Under the pieces are notes generated by a model that saw only the letters and a program-made list of their open reading frames with translations, made no database searches and was not told the origin of the DNA. This document shows positions 1 through 9,300 of a stretch of 21,055 nucleotides of DNA, piece by piece. The position numbers were made by a program, and so were the translations under genes. Within the stretch, counting starts at the first letter, position 1. The number at the start of each line of letters is the position of its first letter. This DNA comes from Chara braunii (Eukaryota > Streptophyta > Charophyceae > Charales > Characeae). Where the stretch lies: NCBI GenBank assembly GCA_003427395.1, contig BFEA01000273.1, forward strand, positions 1,870,819-1,891,873. Reading direction: 5' to 3'.

Positions 1-799
1 AGGGGAACTTTGAAACACTTTGTATTCATATTTCTGATAATATAAGCTGTGAAACTCGGTCCTCATCTTCTCTATCTTTGTCTATTGTGAGACTACTGTT
101 CATTGTGTGTGGGAGTATGATGCATGGCATGTACACACTTGCGTGAGATGGTCCCCAGGACCCATGCACATTGCTGTATTAACTTTTAAACAATCTGCGG
201 AATTCTCATATCTCGTGTCAGTTCTCCTCTCTTGTGTGAGCTTTGGTGTGATGAGGTGTGAATTTGTTCACGCTTGTACCTGAACCTTTGTACGATCCAG
301 TTGATGTTGAACCTCTAGAGCTCCAGCTCTATCATCTGTAGCCGATATGACTACCATGTTCTGATCCGTCCGCAGTGTTTGCACTTGCCTCTTTCCCAGT
401 CACCCCCACTTTCTACTTTGGCTTTGGAATCTTTCATGCGAATTGCAGTGCCTGCAAAAATGAGGTATTGTGTGAATGGTGGTTTCAAGAAAAAAACATG
501 GCCACCAAAGTGTGAGTGAGGATTTGCACGCATTAGTCTCACAAATCTTCGCAGGAGTCCACTACCACCCATCTTCCTGTTTGTACCAGACTGTACCTTA
601 ATTATCTTCTTTTGGTCTGAGACAAAGTGGCTGAGCTACCCAAAGTGACCTGGTCTATATCCTCTGCGTTGAAGGATTCTCCTCAGAACATGACTGCCAC
701 ATCTATCTTGTTTCCTTGTGCCATTTGAGACTGAACTGCAATCCAGTAGGTAAACAAAAGAACAATCAATTGATAGTGCATGGTGCAAGCTGAGAGGTA
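1..799. other. No recognisable gene
   Basis: I see no recognisable coding sequence, RNA gene or repeat here. The open frames present are short, overlap one another on both strands and have no family-like composition. The stretch is moderately AT-rich and could be intergenic or intronic relative to the exon candidate at 1457-1616. Confidence 0.5.
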
Positions 800-870
800 C
801 TTTTTCCTGTGTTGGGAGTGTTGACCTTAGCAATACTTTTGCCTGTGTTGGGAGTGTTGACCTTAGCAAT
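800..870. repeat. Tandem duplication, about 36-bp unit, two copies
   Basis: Two adjacent near-identical copies (800-835 and 836-870) share the core GTTGGGAGTGTTGACCTTAG. They differ by a base or two in the T-run at the start of each unit. This is directly visible. It explains the repeated peptide blocks that appear in open frames across this position, which are therefore unlikely to be genuine protein repeats. Confidence 0.9.
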
Positions 871-1456
871 ATGCGAAGTACCCATATCATGTTCAATGGC
901 TGTCTGCCACTGGTATGATCCAATTGTGCCAAAAGCTGATAAGACACCAAAGATTGTGCGAAGCAGAAGAGACCTCATGCCCCCTCCCCCTCCCGCCCAG
1001 ACTCTCTTAGGGACGATACTCATCCTACCTTTCTTTCACAGAGGCCGAGAATCTAAAAGTGAAAAGCATCGGAGCTGACTAGCAATGTCAGGACATGGCC
1101 CAACAGTGCTTGAGAGTGGAAAGCATATGGTGACACGTAGTTGGGCAGGCTTTGAAGTTTCACACCCTTGTGAGGTTATCATTTAGCCACGAGGCAGGTA
1201 AATCCCAAAATTCATGGACCCATTCTTTGCACGAGCTTGTCAGGCACTATTCAGAGTGATCTTCTAAACTGTTCTCCTGCGTGGAGGAACAGAGAACAAC
1301 AACAAAACGTTGCTGGAAGTTGTAGGAGAAATTGAAAAAGACTTCTACATGTTTTGTCTCCTCGTTGACACTGAATGACCAAATTCAGTAATGAATTCAA
1401 TTATGGTTCCTTTTTTTCTGTCCTTGGCCCCAACCATGCAACTGCATGGTTTACAG
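871..1456. other. Non-coding stretch, possible weak exon near 1290-1370
   Basis: Mostly featureless. Around 1290-1370 on the plus strand one frame gives a plausible hydrophilic peptide (core LLEVVGEIEKDFYMFCLLVD) that ends at a TGA. It could be an exon or exon remnant belonging with the better exon candidate at 1457-1616, but its acceptor side lacks a good pyrimidine tract. The T-rich tract at about 1408-1420 and the TTTACAG at 1450-1456 form the acceptor of the next exon. Confidence 0.3.
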
Positions 1457-1616
1457 GTTCACAGGCCTCAAGATGCTGAGGCAGGACTCCAGCAGTAACC
1501 TCTCAAGGATGCTCAACAAGTTTCAGCAGGTCTTTAGTCGGCCTGACATCCATGCATCAATTCAGGGAACACGTTTCTTGGCGGAGTATACCAACAATCA
1601 CCACCTTACTGTCCAG
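1457..1616 (+). CDS. Candidate internal exon of an unidentified protein
   Basis: A pyrimidine-rich run at about 1406-1430 leads to a TTTACAG acceptor ending at 1456 (a second AG lies at 1464). The right side is a CAG|GTGAGT donor with the intron starting at 1617. The frame is open through the exon and ends exactly on a codon boundary (phase 0). It encodes about 52 residues, polar and basic, including LSRMLNKFQQVFSRPDI and a histidine/asparagine-rich stretch near the end. The composition looks like real protein rather than random translation, but I do not recognise the family. No partner exon is convincing on either side: the stretch downstream to 2100 is GT-rich and holds only short open frames. 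It could be a pseudogene fragment. The splice signals are seen; the gene itself is inferred. Confidence 0.4.
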
Positions 1617-1971
1617 GTGAGTGTGCTGCCTGGGGAGCATGCTGAAATTACTGTGCCTGGTTTACACCCATCCATGCCTGTTTATCACCTTGTAAGGACC
1701 TGCCAAAACACGGACTGAGAACACAACTGATTTCTCAGTTTTGCTGCTGGAATGACTGCCTTGCTGGGATCCCCACGTTTTGCCTTGTGTGTGTGTGTGC
1801 TTGCTGGTCTGTGTGCCTGTCTGAGTGCTTGCCAGCCTGAGCGTGTGTGTGACGCGCAAGGGCACTTGTTTGTTTTGGAGGCCCCTCAGGGCCGGTACTT
1901 ACCTGTGGCCGTGACTTTTGAGTTCCAGTGGGGAAAAGCACTTAAGTGGCCAAAGGGATAAGCTTAGGGCA

Positions 1972-2055
1972 CACTCGAGTAGCGGTGGACTGGTGCGGTA
2001 GGCACTCAAGTAGTAGGTAGGCCGGTAACCACTCAAAGTAGCGGTTGATGTGTCG
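1972..2055. repeat. Degenerate short repeats around CACTCRAGTAG
   Basis: The motif CACTC(G/A)A followed by AGTAG recurs at about 1972, 2003 and 2030, each followed by a GGT-containing segment. Spacing is uneven (31 and 27 bp) and the copies are diverged. No function is apparent. Confidence 0.5.
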
Positions 2056-2303
2056 GGAACCAGAGGCAGAGCAGAAGAAGACAAAAAGTTGGCATTTTTT
2101 GAGGCCCAGTAGCGCTAGGCTAGGTGGGGTACCGGTCCAAGTCGTCTGAGTATAGGGCCTGTGCGGACAATATCAGAGCCTGCAATGATGTTTCCCTCCA
2201 AAAGGGAGACGGTACCAGTTGCTTGGAGGCCGTGCGGCCTGGAAGTCACCGCCCAAGAGGCAAGTTGGTCACTATATCTCTAGGAGGAGCAAAGAGCTCC
2301 ACC

Positions 2304-2676
2304 TCATTTTGCTGTGTGCAAGTGTTGCATTACGCTGTTGGAGCGCTGGTTGGAAGCAGCACTGGTATGAAGCAGTGCGTTGGGGACAAGGAGCGCACAG
2401 CTCTCCACCTTGGCTATGGTGGACGCCATCTTCATCACCTTGGCTCGGGTAGTAGGAGAAAGAAGGGGACTAGGAGAGGGGAGCACCAGGAGTACTTACC
2501 TGGCTATGGTGGACGCCATCTTCATCACCTTGTTGGGCTCTGCATCTGGAAGGCGCCCGTTGGGATAGAGCTGCATCAAGAAGCTTCGAGGCAGAGTCAG
2601 GCATGATGACCTGAGAAGAAGAGGCCACAGCTGATTTTCGTTGCATGTCAGGGCAAGGCCCTTCATAGTCCGCCAT
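2304..2676 (-). CDS. Candidate two-exon gene, product unknown
   Basis: On the minus strand a long pyrimidine tract and a CATCTAG acceptor end at 2686. The exon 2685-2500 then closes with a perfect CAG|GTAAGT donor. An ATG in a good context (GCTATGGCG, first base 2676) opens 59 codons that end exactly at the donor (phase 0), starting MADYEGPCPDM. A short intron (about 61 bp, 2499-2439) with a pyrimidine-rich 3' end leads to a second exon 2438-2304. In phase this contains VMKMASTIAKVESC and stops at TGA 2304-2306. A second frame of exon 1 is also open and places VMKMASTIA at its 3' end, so the frame choice is uncertain. I recognise no domain. The first exon could be 5' UTR plus N-terminus, with a MITE (2801-3169) just upstream. 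The whole may be an artefact of a 90-bp duplication. Confidence 0.35.
2411..2532. repeat. 32-bp direct repeat, period 90 bp
   Basis: The block beginning TGGCTATGGTGGACGCCATC is present identically at 2411-2442 and 2501-2532. Flanking bases have diverged. On the minus strand the right-hand copy ends at a consensus splice donor and the left-hand copy begins a candidate exon, so the duplication straddles the proposed intron. Confidence 0.9.
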
Positions 2677-2800
2677 AGCCTCGACCTAGATGAAGAAGAG
2701 AGAGGAGGGCGGTCATGGCCATGGTGGACCTCTTGTTGTGGTGGCAGTAGATGAGGGATGTGGACATTTATTCTGGTTCCGCCATTCGTCATAATAATTA

Positions 2801-3169
2801 GGGATAGTTTGCAAAATATCCAATAACTTGGGATGCATGCCAAAATGCCCCTGAAAGATGTGGGTAGAGCGGAATGCCCTTCTGACCAAAAGAAATACCA
2901 CTGGTGTAGGTTGGACCCCATCTTTGCAATATACCCCTACGGGGTACCGTCCAACTTTGCAAAATGCCCCAGTACTTTCCAACTTTTTGTAGGTGAGATT
3001 TCAAACGGCCAAGGCCCGAAAGGGGAGGTTCAGATTGCAAATTTGCACACACGCCTGACAGGGGCATAACACAAAGATTTCGACCCAAAGGGCACTCCGC
3101 TCTACCCACATCCTTCAGGGGCATATTCACATATACCTAAACTTATGGGGGTATCTTGCAAATTATCCC
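2801..3169. mobile_element. Foldback MITE with TTA target duplication
   Basis: The ends form a long inverted repeat of about 85 bp per arm: 2801-2885 pairs with the reverse complement of about 3085-3169. Both arms start GGGATA(G/A)TTTGCAA(A/G)ATA and share the inner blocks ATGCCCCTGAA and GATGTGGGTAGAGCGGA. The element is bounded by TTA on both sides (2798-2800 and 3170-3172). A TTA/TWA duplication is the habit of PIF/Harbinger (Tourist-like) elements; that placement is inferred, since no transposase is encoded. The motif TTTGCAA(A/T)AT recurs inside at about 2923 and 2954, suggesting internal rearrangement or a nested copy. Open frames crossing the element on both strands are by-products of the inverted repeat. 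Confidence 0.85.
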
Positions 3170-3185
3170 TTATTATTATTATTAT

Positions 3186-3261
3186 TGTTTGAATAAGAGA
3201 GGAGACAAGAAGGAGTTGGTTGACGAGAAAATGGGGAATTATCAGTGATCTTTTGCTGGTG

Positions 3262-3293
<32 letters not shown>

Positions 3294-3407
3294 CTTCTTC
3301 TTCTTCTTCTTCCCTCACTCCTCTCATGTTCATTTATTACTTTTGCAATTAGACATCATTGTACTTTCTCGTGAATTTGCAGTTCGAAATTGGCCAGGAT
3401 CATAACA
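3186..3407 (+). mobile_element. Candidate 5' LTR (right end well supported)
   Basis: The segment ends CATAACA immediately before a tRNA-iMet primer-binding site, which marks the right end of a plant-type 5' LTR. The left end is less certain: TGTTTG at 3186 would give TGTT...AACA inverted termini and a 222-bp LTR. The LTR could instead start further left with the MITE (2801-3169) nested inside it. It contains a long CTT microsatellite (about 3264-3312). I find no second copy of this LTR in the window. Confidence 0.5.
3264..3312. repeat. (CTT)n microsatellite
   Basis: About 16 uninterrupted CTT/TTC units. An open frame crossing it would encode a polyphenylalanine run, which is a simple-repeat artefact. 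A shorter (TTA)n run lies at about 3170-3186. Confidence 0.95.
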
Positions 3408-3420
3408 TTGGTATCAGAGC
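3408..3420 (+). other. LTR-retrotransposon primer-binding site (tRNA-iMet type)
   Basis: TTGGTATCAGAGC is complementary to the 3' end of plant initiator tRNA-Met, the standard minus-strand primer of many plant Ty1/copia and Ty3/gypsy elements. It follows directly on an LTR-like ...AACA terminus, so the element would run rightward on the plus strand. No gag or pol is recognisable downstream, so the internal region is lost, replaced or very old. Confidence 0.75.
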
Positions 3421-4306
3421 GGATTCTACTTGCTGGCGAGAGTTGACTTTGCTGCCCAACCCTAAGTAAGCGGTGTAGGGTAACCACTTAGTTTAGGGAT
3501 GGTTCGCTAGTGGGAAGTGGGGCAGCGTGATATTGGGAAGCTGCCCCCACCTGGCTGGATCGTGTAGGGTCGACACTGGACCTGCCCAGGTTGTATGAGT
3601 GCAAGATTGGGCTGGCAAGACACTTATGGTCCTGGCTCCTTTCCATTCTGGGAAGCATCAGTCCGGTTCCTATTCCACCAACAAGTCAGAATAGAATTTA
3701 CAACAGAAACGCACCCATGCTTCCTTCCGTCTGGCAAGACACTTTAAGAAACTTCGTACGACACTTTGAGAGAGCGACAGTGACAGGCACCCGCACCTGG
3801 AATCTGGACTTAAGGGAGCCAATTAGGGACTTTAGGGCTTCCCTCAACTAGGCAAGCTCGAGGGAAGTGGCCATTCTGCATCAACGGACTGCAAGTTGCT
3901 ACTTCAGTCTTCAACATCGACGGGGGATCGGACGTTGTACTTTGGTGTTGGAGTCAGACCCTCCTAGAAGAAAGGACACTACTGTAGGGGTAACTTTGCG
4001 AGGGTCAGGAGGACCATATGAGAGGGGGGTGAGTTATACTTCATCTCGAAGCTCAGGCCACTCAGGTAAGTTTAGGTAAGTTTTGTGCACCTATGGGATG
4101 ACCATGTGTGTATGCATGGTATTGTTTGTCATGCTGGGGTATCTCTGAGTTTCTTTTCCTACTCCTATATGGTCTTGATTGTGTGCATGACGTGCAAACT
4201 GCTTTCTCACTTGATGAGTGGATCTATGAATTTTGAAATATCTTGAATTGAGCATCATCTTTCTACAGCACCTTGTCTTTCTTACTGAACGCCCTGCAGC
4301 CCGGCT
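3421..4306 (+). other. Region downstream of the PBS: untranslated leader or decayed internal sequence
   Basis: Two short plus-strand open frames (3591-3851 and 3867-4079) have no retroviral hallmarks. The 13-mer TGGCAAGACACTT occurs twice (about 3612 and 3731). A perfect consensus donor CTCAG|GTAAGT sits at 4066. Pyrimidine-rich acceptors with CTACAG and CTGCAG follow at about 4268 and 4297, so a spliced transcript is conceivable. From the second acceptor the frame stays open into the GC-rich stretch. No function can be assigned. Confidence 0.3.
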
Positions 4307-4651
4307 ATGGCCGCTTGCGCACCGCTGCCCAGCAGCGCCCCTCTCACCTCCCAAGCGCCCGTATGCGCCCTGGCCCATGCAGCCTCTCGTGCAGCAACGC
4401 AGCTGCGTGATCGCATTGCCTGCGTGGGCCAGAATGCAAGACTATGGCTGCCCCTTGCCTATATTGAAATGGCAGCCTCTGTTTGGCTGCGTATGGGCCT
4501 GGCTGAGAAGCTTCCAGTAGCTTCCGGTTTGGCCCCGGTACTTGCGCCCAGGCCCAACTCTGCAGTTGAGGGCCTGGGCCCTTTACAATTGGGCACACCC
4601 AACGTTTCCAGACTTCAGCCGTTTGCTGCATCTGCACAGGCCCCGGGGTAG
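4307..4651 (+). CDS. Hypothetical ORF in a GC-rich island, 114 codons
   Basis: An ATG in fair context (GGCTATGGCC) opens 114 codons ending in TAG. The product is alanine/proline/leucine-rich, with a middle section containing AATQLRDRIACVGQN and WLPLAYIEMAASVWLRMGLA. It has no recognised domain. Local GC content is clearly above that of the flanks, and other frames on both strands are also open here, as expected by chance in GC-rich DNA. It could be the second exon of a transcript spliced from the donor at 4066, although splicing phase favours a different frame. It may be a non-coding GC-rich insertion. Confidence 0.25.
   Translation: MAACAPLPSSAPLTSQAPVCALAHAASRAATQLRDRIACVGQNARLWLPLAYIEMAASVWLRMGLAEKLPVASGLAPVLAPRPNSAVEGLGPLQLGTPNVSRLQPFAASAQAPG
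4546..4579. repeat. Perfect GC-rich inverted repeat (hairpin)
   Basis: The arms GCCCAGGCCC and GGGCCTGGGC (10 bp, perfect) enclose a small nested stem, AACT/AGTT, around CTGC. The structure lies within the GC-rich island. It could fold in RNA, or be a slippage palindrome. No T-run follows that would make it a terminator, and none is expected in eukaryotic DNA. Confidence 0.7.
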
Positions 4652-5280
4652 ATACGTCGACAATGCTGCTTTCTCGTAGGCCCTTGGCCACTTGGTGATG
4701 TATCTGCCTCGCAGTGTGTGTGCCCAGGCGCAACTACCCGGCGCAGCACATGTTTTCTGAAGTGAGCAGGGAGGCTCACGTTTTCTTGTAACCAACTGTC
4801 GTGCTGCAACTGCCGGAGTACCCACATATGGAAAAATGTCGCCTCTTGTGAATATTCAGGCCTGCCTTCACTTAGGGCGGGCACAGGGCATGCTGAGGGC
4901 CTATGCCCAGAACATATGCATATCTGATAAGGGCCCCACGAGAGTTCATTCCTCGCACATATGTGATGCTCGATTATGAAGTCATGGGACTGTCCAGGGT
5001 GGCAATGTGGTATGAGAAGGGTGAATATGGTACAATATATATCATTATGAAGAACAAAGATATAACAAGATCTCAACCAGTTATTCCTCCATATCGAGAA
5101 ACCTAGTCGGTTGACATTAAATCTTTTATCTCAATCCATAAACTTTTTGATGACAAAGATGGAGATTGGGTTTGCACTTGGCGCTATAAATAAACTAATA
5201 CCGAGATTACGAAAATGCACGGTCTCAACAATGTATGATGTTAATGACATGTTTATGAACCTGGACCACAAGCATATTAT
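4652..5280. other. No recognisable gene
   Basis: The GC-rich character fades by about 4780 and the stretch becomes AT-richer toward 5280. A 153-codon minus-strand frame (4615-5076) spans this change of composition without any domain-like pattern and is probably fortuitous. Nothing else is supported. Confidence 0.4.
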
Positions 5281-5430
5281 AAAGGCAAAGAACGTTTGAT
5301 TAATAGTGTGCAAAGTCCCGCCCAAAAAACTTGTTCCCTCATGCTTGCCGGTAATAAGCAACCGGACTACTGCCCCCCATTATAGATGGGGCCATTGTGT
5401 TTCAAAAAAAAAAAAAAAAAGGCGAAGAAC
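5281..5430 (+). mobile_element. Short poly-A retroposon with target-site duplication
   Basis: The 13-bp direct repeat AAAGGC(A/G)AAGAAC (5281-5293 and 5418-5430, one mismatch) flanks a segment of about 110 bp that ends in 17 adenines (5404-5420). Just before the tail is a small hairpin (CCCC...GGGG around ATTATAGA, about 5381-5394). This is the hallmark of LINE-mediated retroposition on the plus strand. The body (about 5294-5403) could be a 5'-truncated LINE tail, a SINE or a retroposed RNA. I see no clear A or B box and no tRNA homology, so the source RNA is unknown. Confidence 0.7.
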
Positions 5431-6506
5431 ACATATTTGTTTTCAACAACGAGGTAGAAATTTCAATTTCGGTAAAGCCAAGGGGAAAGTTGGGGTGAAA
5501 GATTATGCCTATACTACAACTATAGTCAATCCTTAAGTATGCTATATTGCAAGCTTACTTTTTGCACAACGATTTATGTTGAAGCAAGTACGGGGAGTAA
5601 CTAAAGGAAAAGGCTCAAGCTCACTCACAATAAACCTTGTCTATACATTCAACGAACACAACCGAAACGCATCAATGAGGGTGGCCGACAGGTTCATACA
5701 TGTAAAGTTGTGGATGATGTCATGGTAACCATCATTGCGAAGGTGGGAACGAAATGTGATGCATTGTCATTACTATAGTCATTTGAGTCTTGTCACGGTC
5801 ATTCGGGTCTTGTTTTTATAAATCCTTGGTACTAGAACGTACAGACATCATGCAGCGAAGAGAATGAATGGAAGCATTTGGAAACAATAGCAACCAAGAA
5901 TGCGTGTCAATCCCTACTGAGGCTTACACATAGGCTGAAGAACGAGGAGGCACTCCAGAAGGGGTTCTTGGGCTTTGTTCGCACTATGTGTCACTTTAGG
6001 TATGACGAATTTCAGAAAATGAAATTTTATTAATATCGGGTACAATACATCGAATGGTTGCTAATACATACGATCCACAACTAACTTGAAGAAGGTATTA
6101 TGCTAGTACTATAAAGAACTGTCATTGATGGAATACCTTTGGAATATGGTCTACCAAGTCGTTATAGCCTTTTACAAAAATTGTATGAATAACCAGGTAT
6201 GTGATACCATACTGAACAATGCAGATAATATCTAGGGACCTACCCATATGGCTACTACATAACTGGACTAATAGCAAAGGTACATCAAATACTTTGAGAA
6301 CCAGGTATAGTTGCATGTGACAGTCAAGAATAACGATGTTCATTGCAATTGATCCAAGTCCGGTGGGTACTAATAGGTACACTCTAAGCAGTGAGGCATT
6401 GGTGTGGTACACGGAACAACCAACGAGATGTGATAAGGATAAATATTAATGTACAATACTAGGAATACCATTTTTGACTAGTGGTAATACAAAGCACAAG
6501 ACTCAA
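5431..6506. other. No recognisable gene
   Basis: AT-rich sequence with only short, unsupported open frames. The phrase GTCTTGTCACGGTCATTCGGGTCTTGT at about 5787-5813 is a minor imperfect repeat. No RNA gene or transposon hallmark is visible. Confidence 0.4.
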
Positions 6507-6694
6507 GTACCTACACAATTATAGGATACAAGTGTCGACCACATGCTGAGTGAAGATTAAATGATTAAAGAGTATCAATATACCAAAAGCAGACACTGAG
6601 GTACCTACACAATTATAGGATACAAGTGTCAACCTCATGCTGCATGAAAAGAAAATGATTAAAATTTTGGCACAAAATACAGTGAGTGGTTGGC
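6507..6694. repeat. Tandem duplication, period 94 bp, two copies
   Basis: GTACCTACACAATTATAGGATACAAGTGTC occurs at 6507 and again at 6601. Similarity continues more weakly (CATGCTG, then ATGATTAAA) through the rest of the unit, so the second copy is diverged or truncated. Both copies cross short open frames on opposite strands without coding sense. Confidence 0.85.
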
Positions 6695-7540
6695 AGATCA
6701 ATTTAGAAAGCAGAAGTCCGATGAGGATAAACATAAGGACAAAGCCAGTTCATGGAGATGTTTGCGATTAAAACAGTTGATACACAACAAGTTTCGAGAT
6801 ACCATTGATCTCAGTAACACGACCACATACATCAGGATCACAAATCAGGTACATGGACCTATTTGTGACTATGAGTATGGAGGTGTTTCACGTGACGCAA
6901 GATGCATGTTGGCCACTGGTGGGCAGAAGATGGACGAGGCATGAATGGGTTTGTGGAAAGAAGGTGGCATGCTGACTTAGGGAGGAATATATTTTAAATA
7001 GGGTAATGGATTAAAGAACCTACCCGTGGAGGAGGCATGAAGGGTAGTGCATGTTTCAACATGCATGTTGTCACGCAGTACTGACTGTAATGTGTAATGC
7101 CTCACACTTTTTGTAGAACTTAAGAGAGTACATCTATTGAGGATCAGCGTAGACATCGTGGAACAAGTATGAAGATTTGTACTTCTTCTTGCTCCTTGTG
7201 TACTCCATCCAGTGTATGTATTCATCCTGGTTTGGCAGCATGGTGATTTTTACTTGTGGCAATTCCACTGCATTGGTTGAATCAAAGTATCGTAGTGTGG
7301 AACAGTGTATGCAGAGCTTTACACTTTATTGTTTGTATTCATATGGCGGCTTCATGAGTCTAGCAACATTGGATTGATAGAAATATCACTACAAAAGTTA
7401 AGAGGATAATTACGATGGAATATAGTACCGATATTTGTTATCTTCGAGAATGGTCAAAGTTTTTATCGGACTTGATACCGAGGAGCATATATGGATGTGT
7501 TGGTGAATATGGAGGGAGTGGGTTTGGTTTGTTTGTTACA
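6695..7540. other. No recognisable gene
   Basis: AT-rich, with several short open frames on both strands and no family-like composition. No splice-site pairing or repeat structure stands out. Confidence 0.35.
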
Positions 7541-7574
7541 TGCAATATCTATCACATTGCAATATCTATCACAT
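7541..7574. repeat. 17-bp tandem duplication
   Basis: TGCAATATCTATCACAT is repeated exactly, at 7541-7557 and 7558-7574. A simple slippage-type duplication. Confidence 0.95.
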
Positions 7575-7689
7575 TTTTAAATTGGAAAGATATTATGTGT
7601 CATGACAATGGTGTCTTTCGTCGTATGTGATGTTTGAGTTTGCATCATAATTTGTGTGTTTCGTGTTGTGGATGACAGGACTGTACTTG

Positions 7690-9240
7690 TGAAGTCAACT
7701 TTTTTTTGGTTGCATCATGGCAAGCTCAAAATCATCTTTTGGGCGACACAAGCGGAGGTCATTATCCTCATCATTTGCATCTCCCATGGCCGATGGTGTG
7801 CAAGGCTAGCGAGTTCGAGATCGACATCCCCGGTAAGGTGGCATAGATCCCGATCGTGATCCATATCTCAATGTATCGACGCCAAGCTGAATTGGAATTT
7901 TGATGGAGTGGTAAACCGTGGTAGCAAGCCTGAGGGCATTGAGGACTCAATCCTGATCGATGCGTTCCGGATAATAAGGGTGAGATTTTGGCGGTGGACA
8001 AACGACTGATGAATGAGAGAATGGTTTTCGGGGAGTTGCTTATCAAGACCCTAGATAAGGAACCTTCACCAACAGTTAGGGAAATTAGGGAGGAATGCTA
8101 CCACGTTGGGAATGGAAACAAATGATGCTTGAGAAGAGCCAGTAGGACCTAGGGAAGAGGCATTGGCACGACTATTCATGGAGGCATTGCGTATGTTATG
8201 AAGATAATGTAATAAGACGAAGAAAACCGAAGGGTCTACAATGGGAATCACGCTAAGTAGGAAGGCGAGGGGGATCACGAGGAAGGACAATTTTTTTATG
8301 TCGGTTAGTATGACGATATTAATCGGGAGATAGGCTTGTTGCTTATTGGTATAGAAGAGGCAGGTGAAGTAGAAGGTAAGGTACTGCACGTGAGAAGTAT
8401 TACGTGGTCAAGGAAGGACATTTATTTAGGCTGCAAGATAGGGGGTTCCCAGAGGGTAGTTTGTGGCAAAAGTCGGGAAATAATCATTATACAAGCAATA
8501 CATATTGGCTAGCTGGAGGACATATATCGTCAAAAAGGATTCTTGCTATATGTCACATAACTATGAACAAAAATAGCGCACTTTGCAAAACAAACAATAA
8601 AAGTAAAACAAAATAGACATGAAGGGAACATTAAAACCGTTCATTTTTCTTATTCGTGTATATGTGTGTGCGCCTCTTGACTTTTGGCAAAGGATGGATA
8701 ACATGGTGGCCACCTACTGCCATGCGTGTCGTATCTACCAAGGAAGGAACAATACTAGGATCGTCTAACCAATTTGACCAACCCATGTCCTGAATTGGGA
8801 CACCCAATACGTTTGGATTCGATAATGATACTCTGGTTGCAAGGAACAATCTCTCGGGTGTTGTAGAAGATGGTGATGAAAAGAAAGACGAGCATGGCGG
8901 TGGACGATTGGATAGAAAACTTTTACCCTAGACATCCTTTCATTCTAAGGTTCATTGCTAACAATGGTACCGTGTTCAAACTAAGATGTCTTGGATGTAT
9001 TCAGGGGACTCGTGAGTCCCAATTAGCATATGAAGCCCCATTATCCTGAGGCTTATCCCCGAACACTGATTGCTTAAGAATGCCATTGCTAAACTGGTCG
9101 CGAACGACATTAAGAACTAGTGAAGGTATGCAAAGGTGCGACTGTTCTTCGAAAATGTCATGTCTGAGTGGACTACAGGCTGGAGTTGGGGTACATGCGG
9201 AAGATTGATACCTACGTCAAAGACGATAGGCTTTGAAGAG
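7690..9240 (+). pseudogene. Possible eroded coding region, family unknown
   Basis: Short plus-strand stretches in changing frames read like protein rather than noise. Examples are EFEIDIPGK near 7810, ILAVDKRLMNERMVFGELL near 7985-8040, VREIREECYHVGNGNK near 8076-8124 (ending at a TGA), WIENFYPRHPFILRFIANN near 8910-8960 and NAIAKLVAND near 9080-9110. The pieces are charged, separated by stops and frame changes, and in a consistent order. This suggests an old transposon protein or gene remnant. I recognise no catalytic motif, so neither the family nor the limits can be given. Chance open frames are the main alternative. Confidence 0.25.
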
Positions 9241-9300
9241 GATAGGAGACAAGAAAATTATAACAACTGAGGAGTTGATCAAGTGAGGTGTGAGGAATAC

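Noticed and set aside
2124-2606. 160-codon plus-strand open frame
   Set aside because: It spans the 90-bp-period duplication, whose repeated DNA gives it a repeated peptide. It has no domain, and the opposite strand has better splice and start signals.
3220-3405. Plus-strand open frame with a polyphenylalanine run
   Set aside because: It is produced by the (CTT)n microsatellite inside the LTR-like segment and has no other coding sign.
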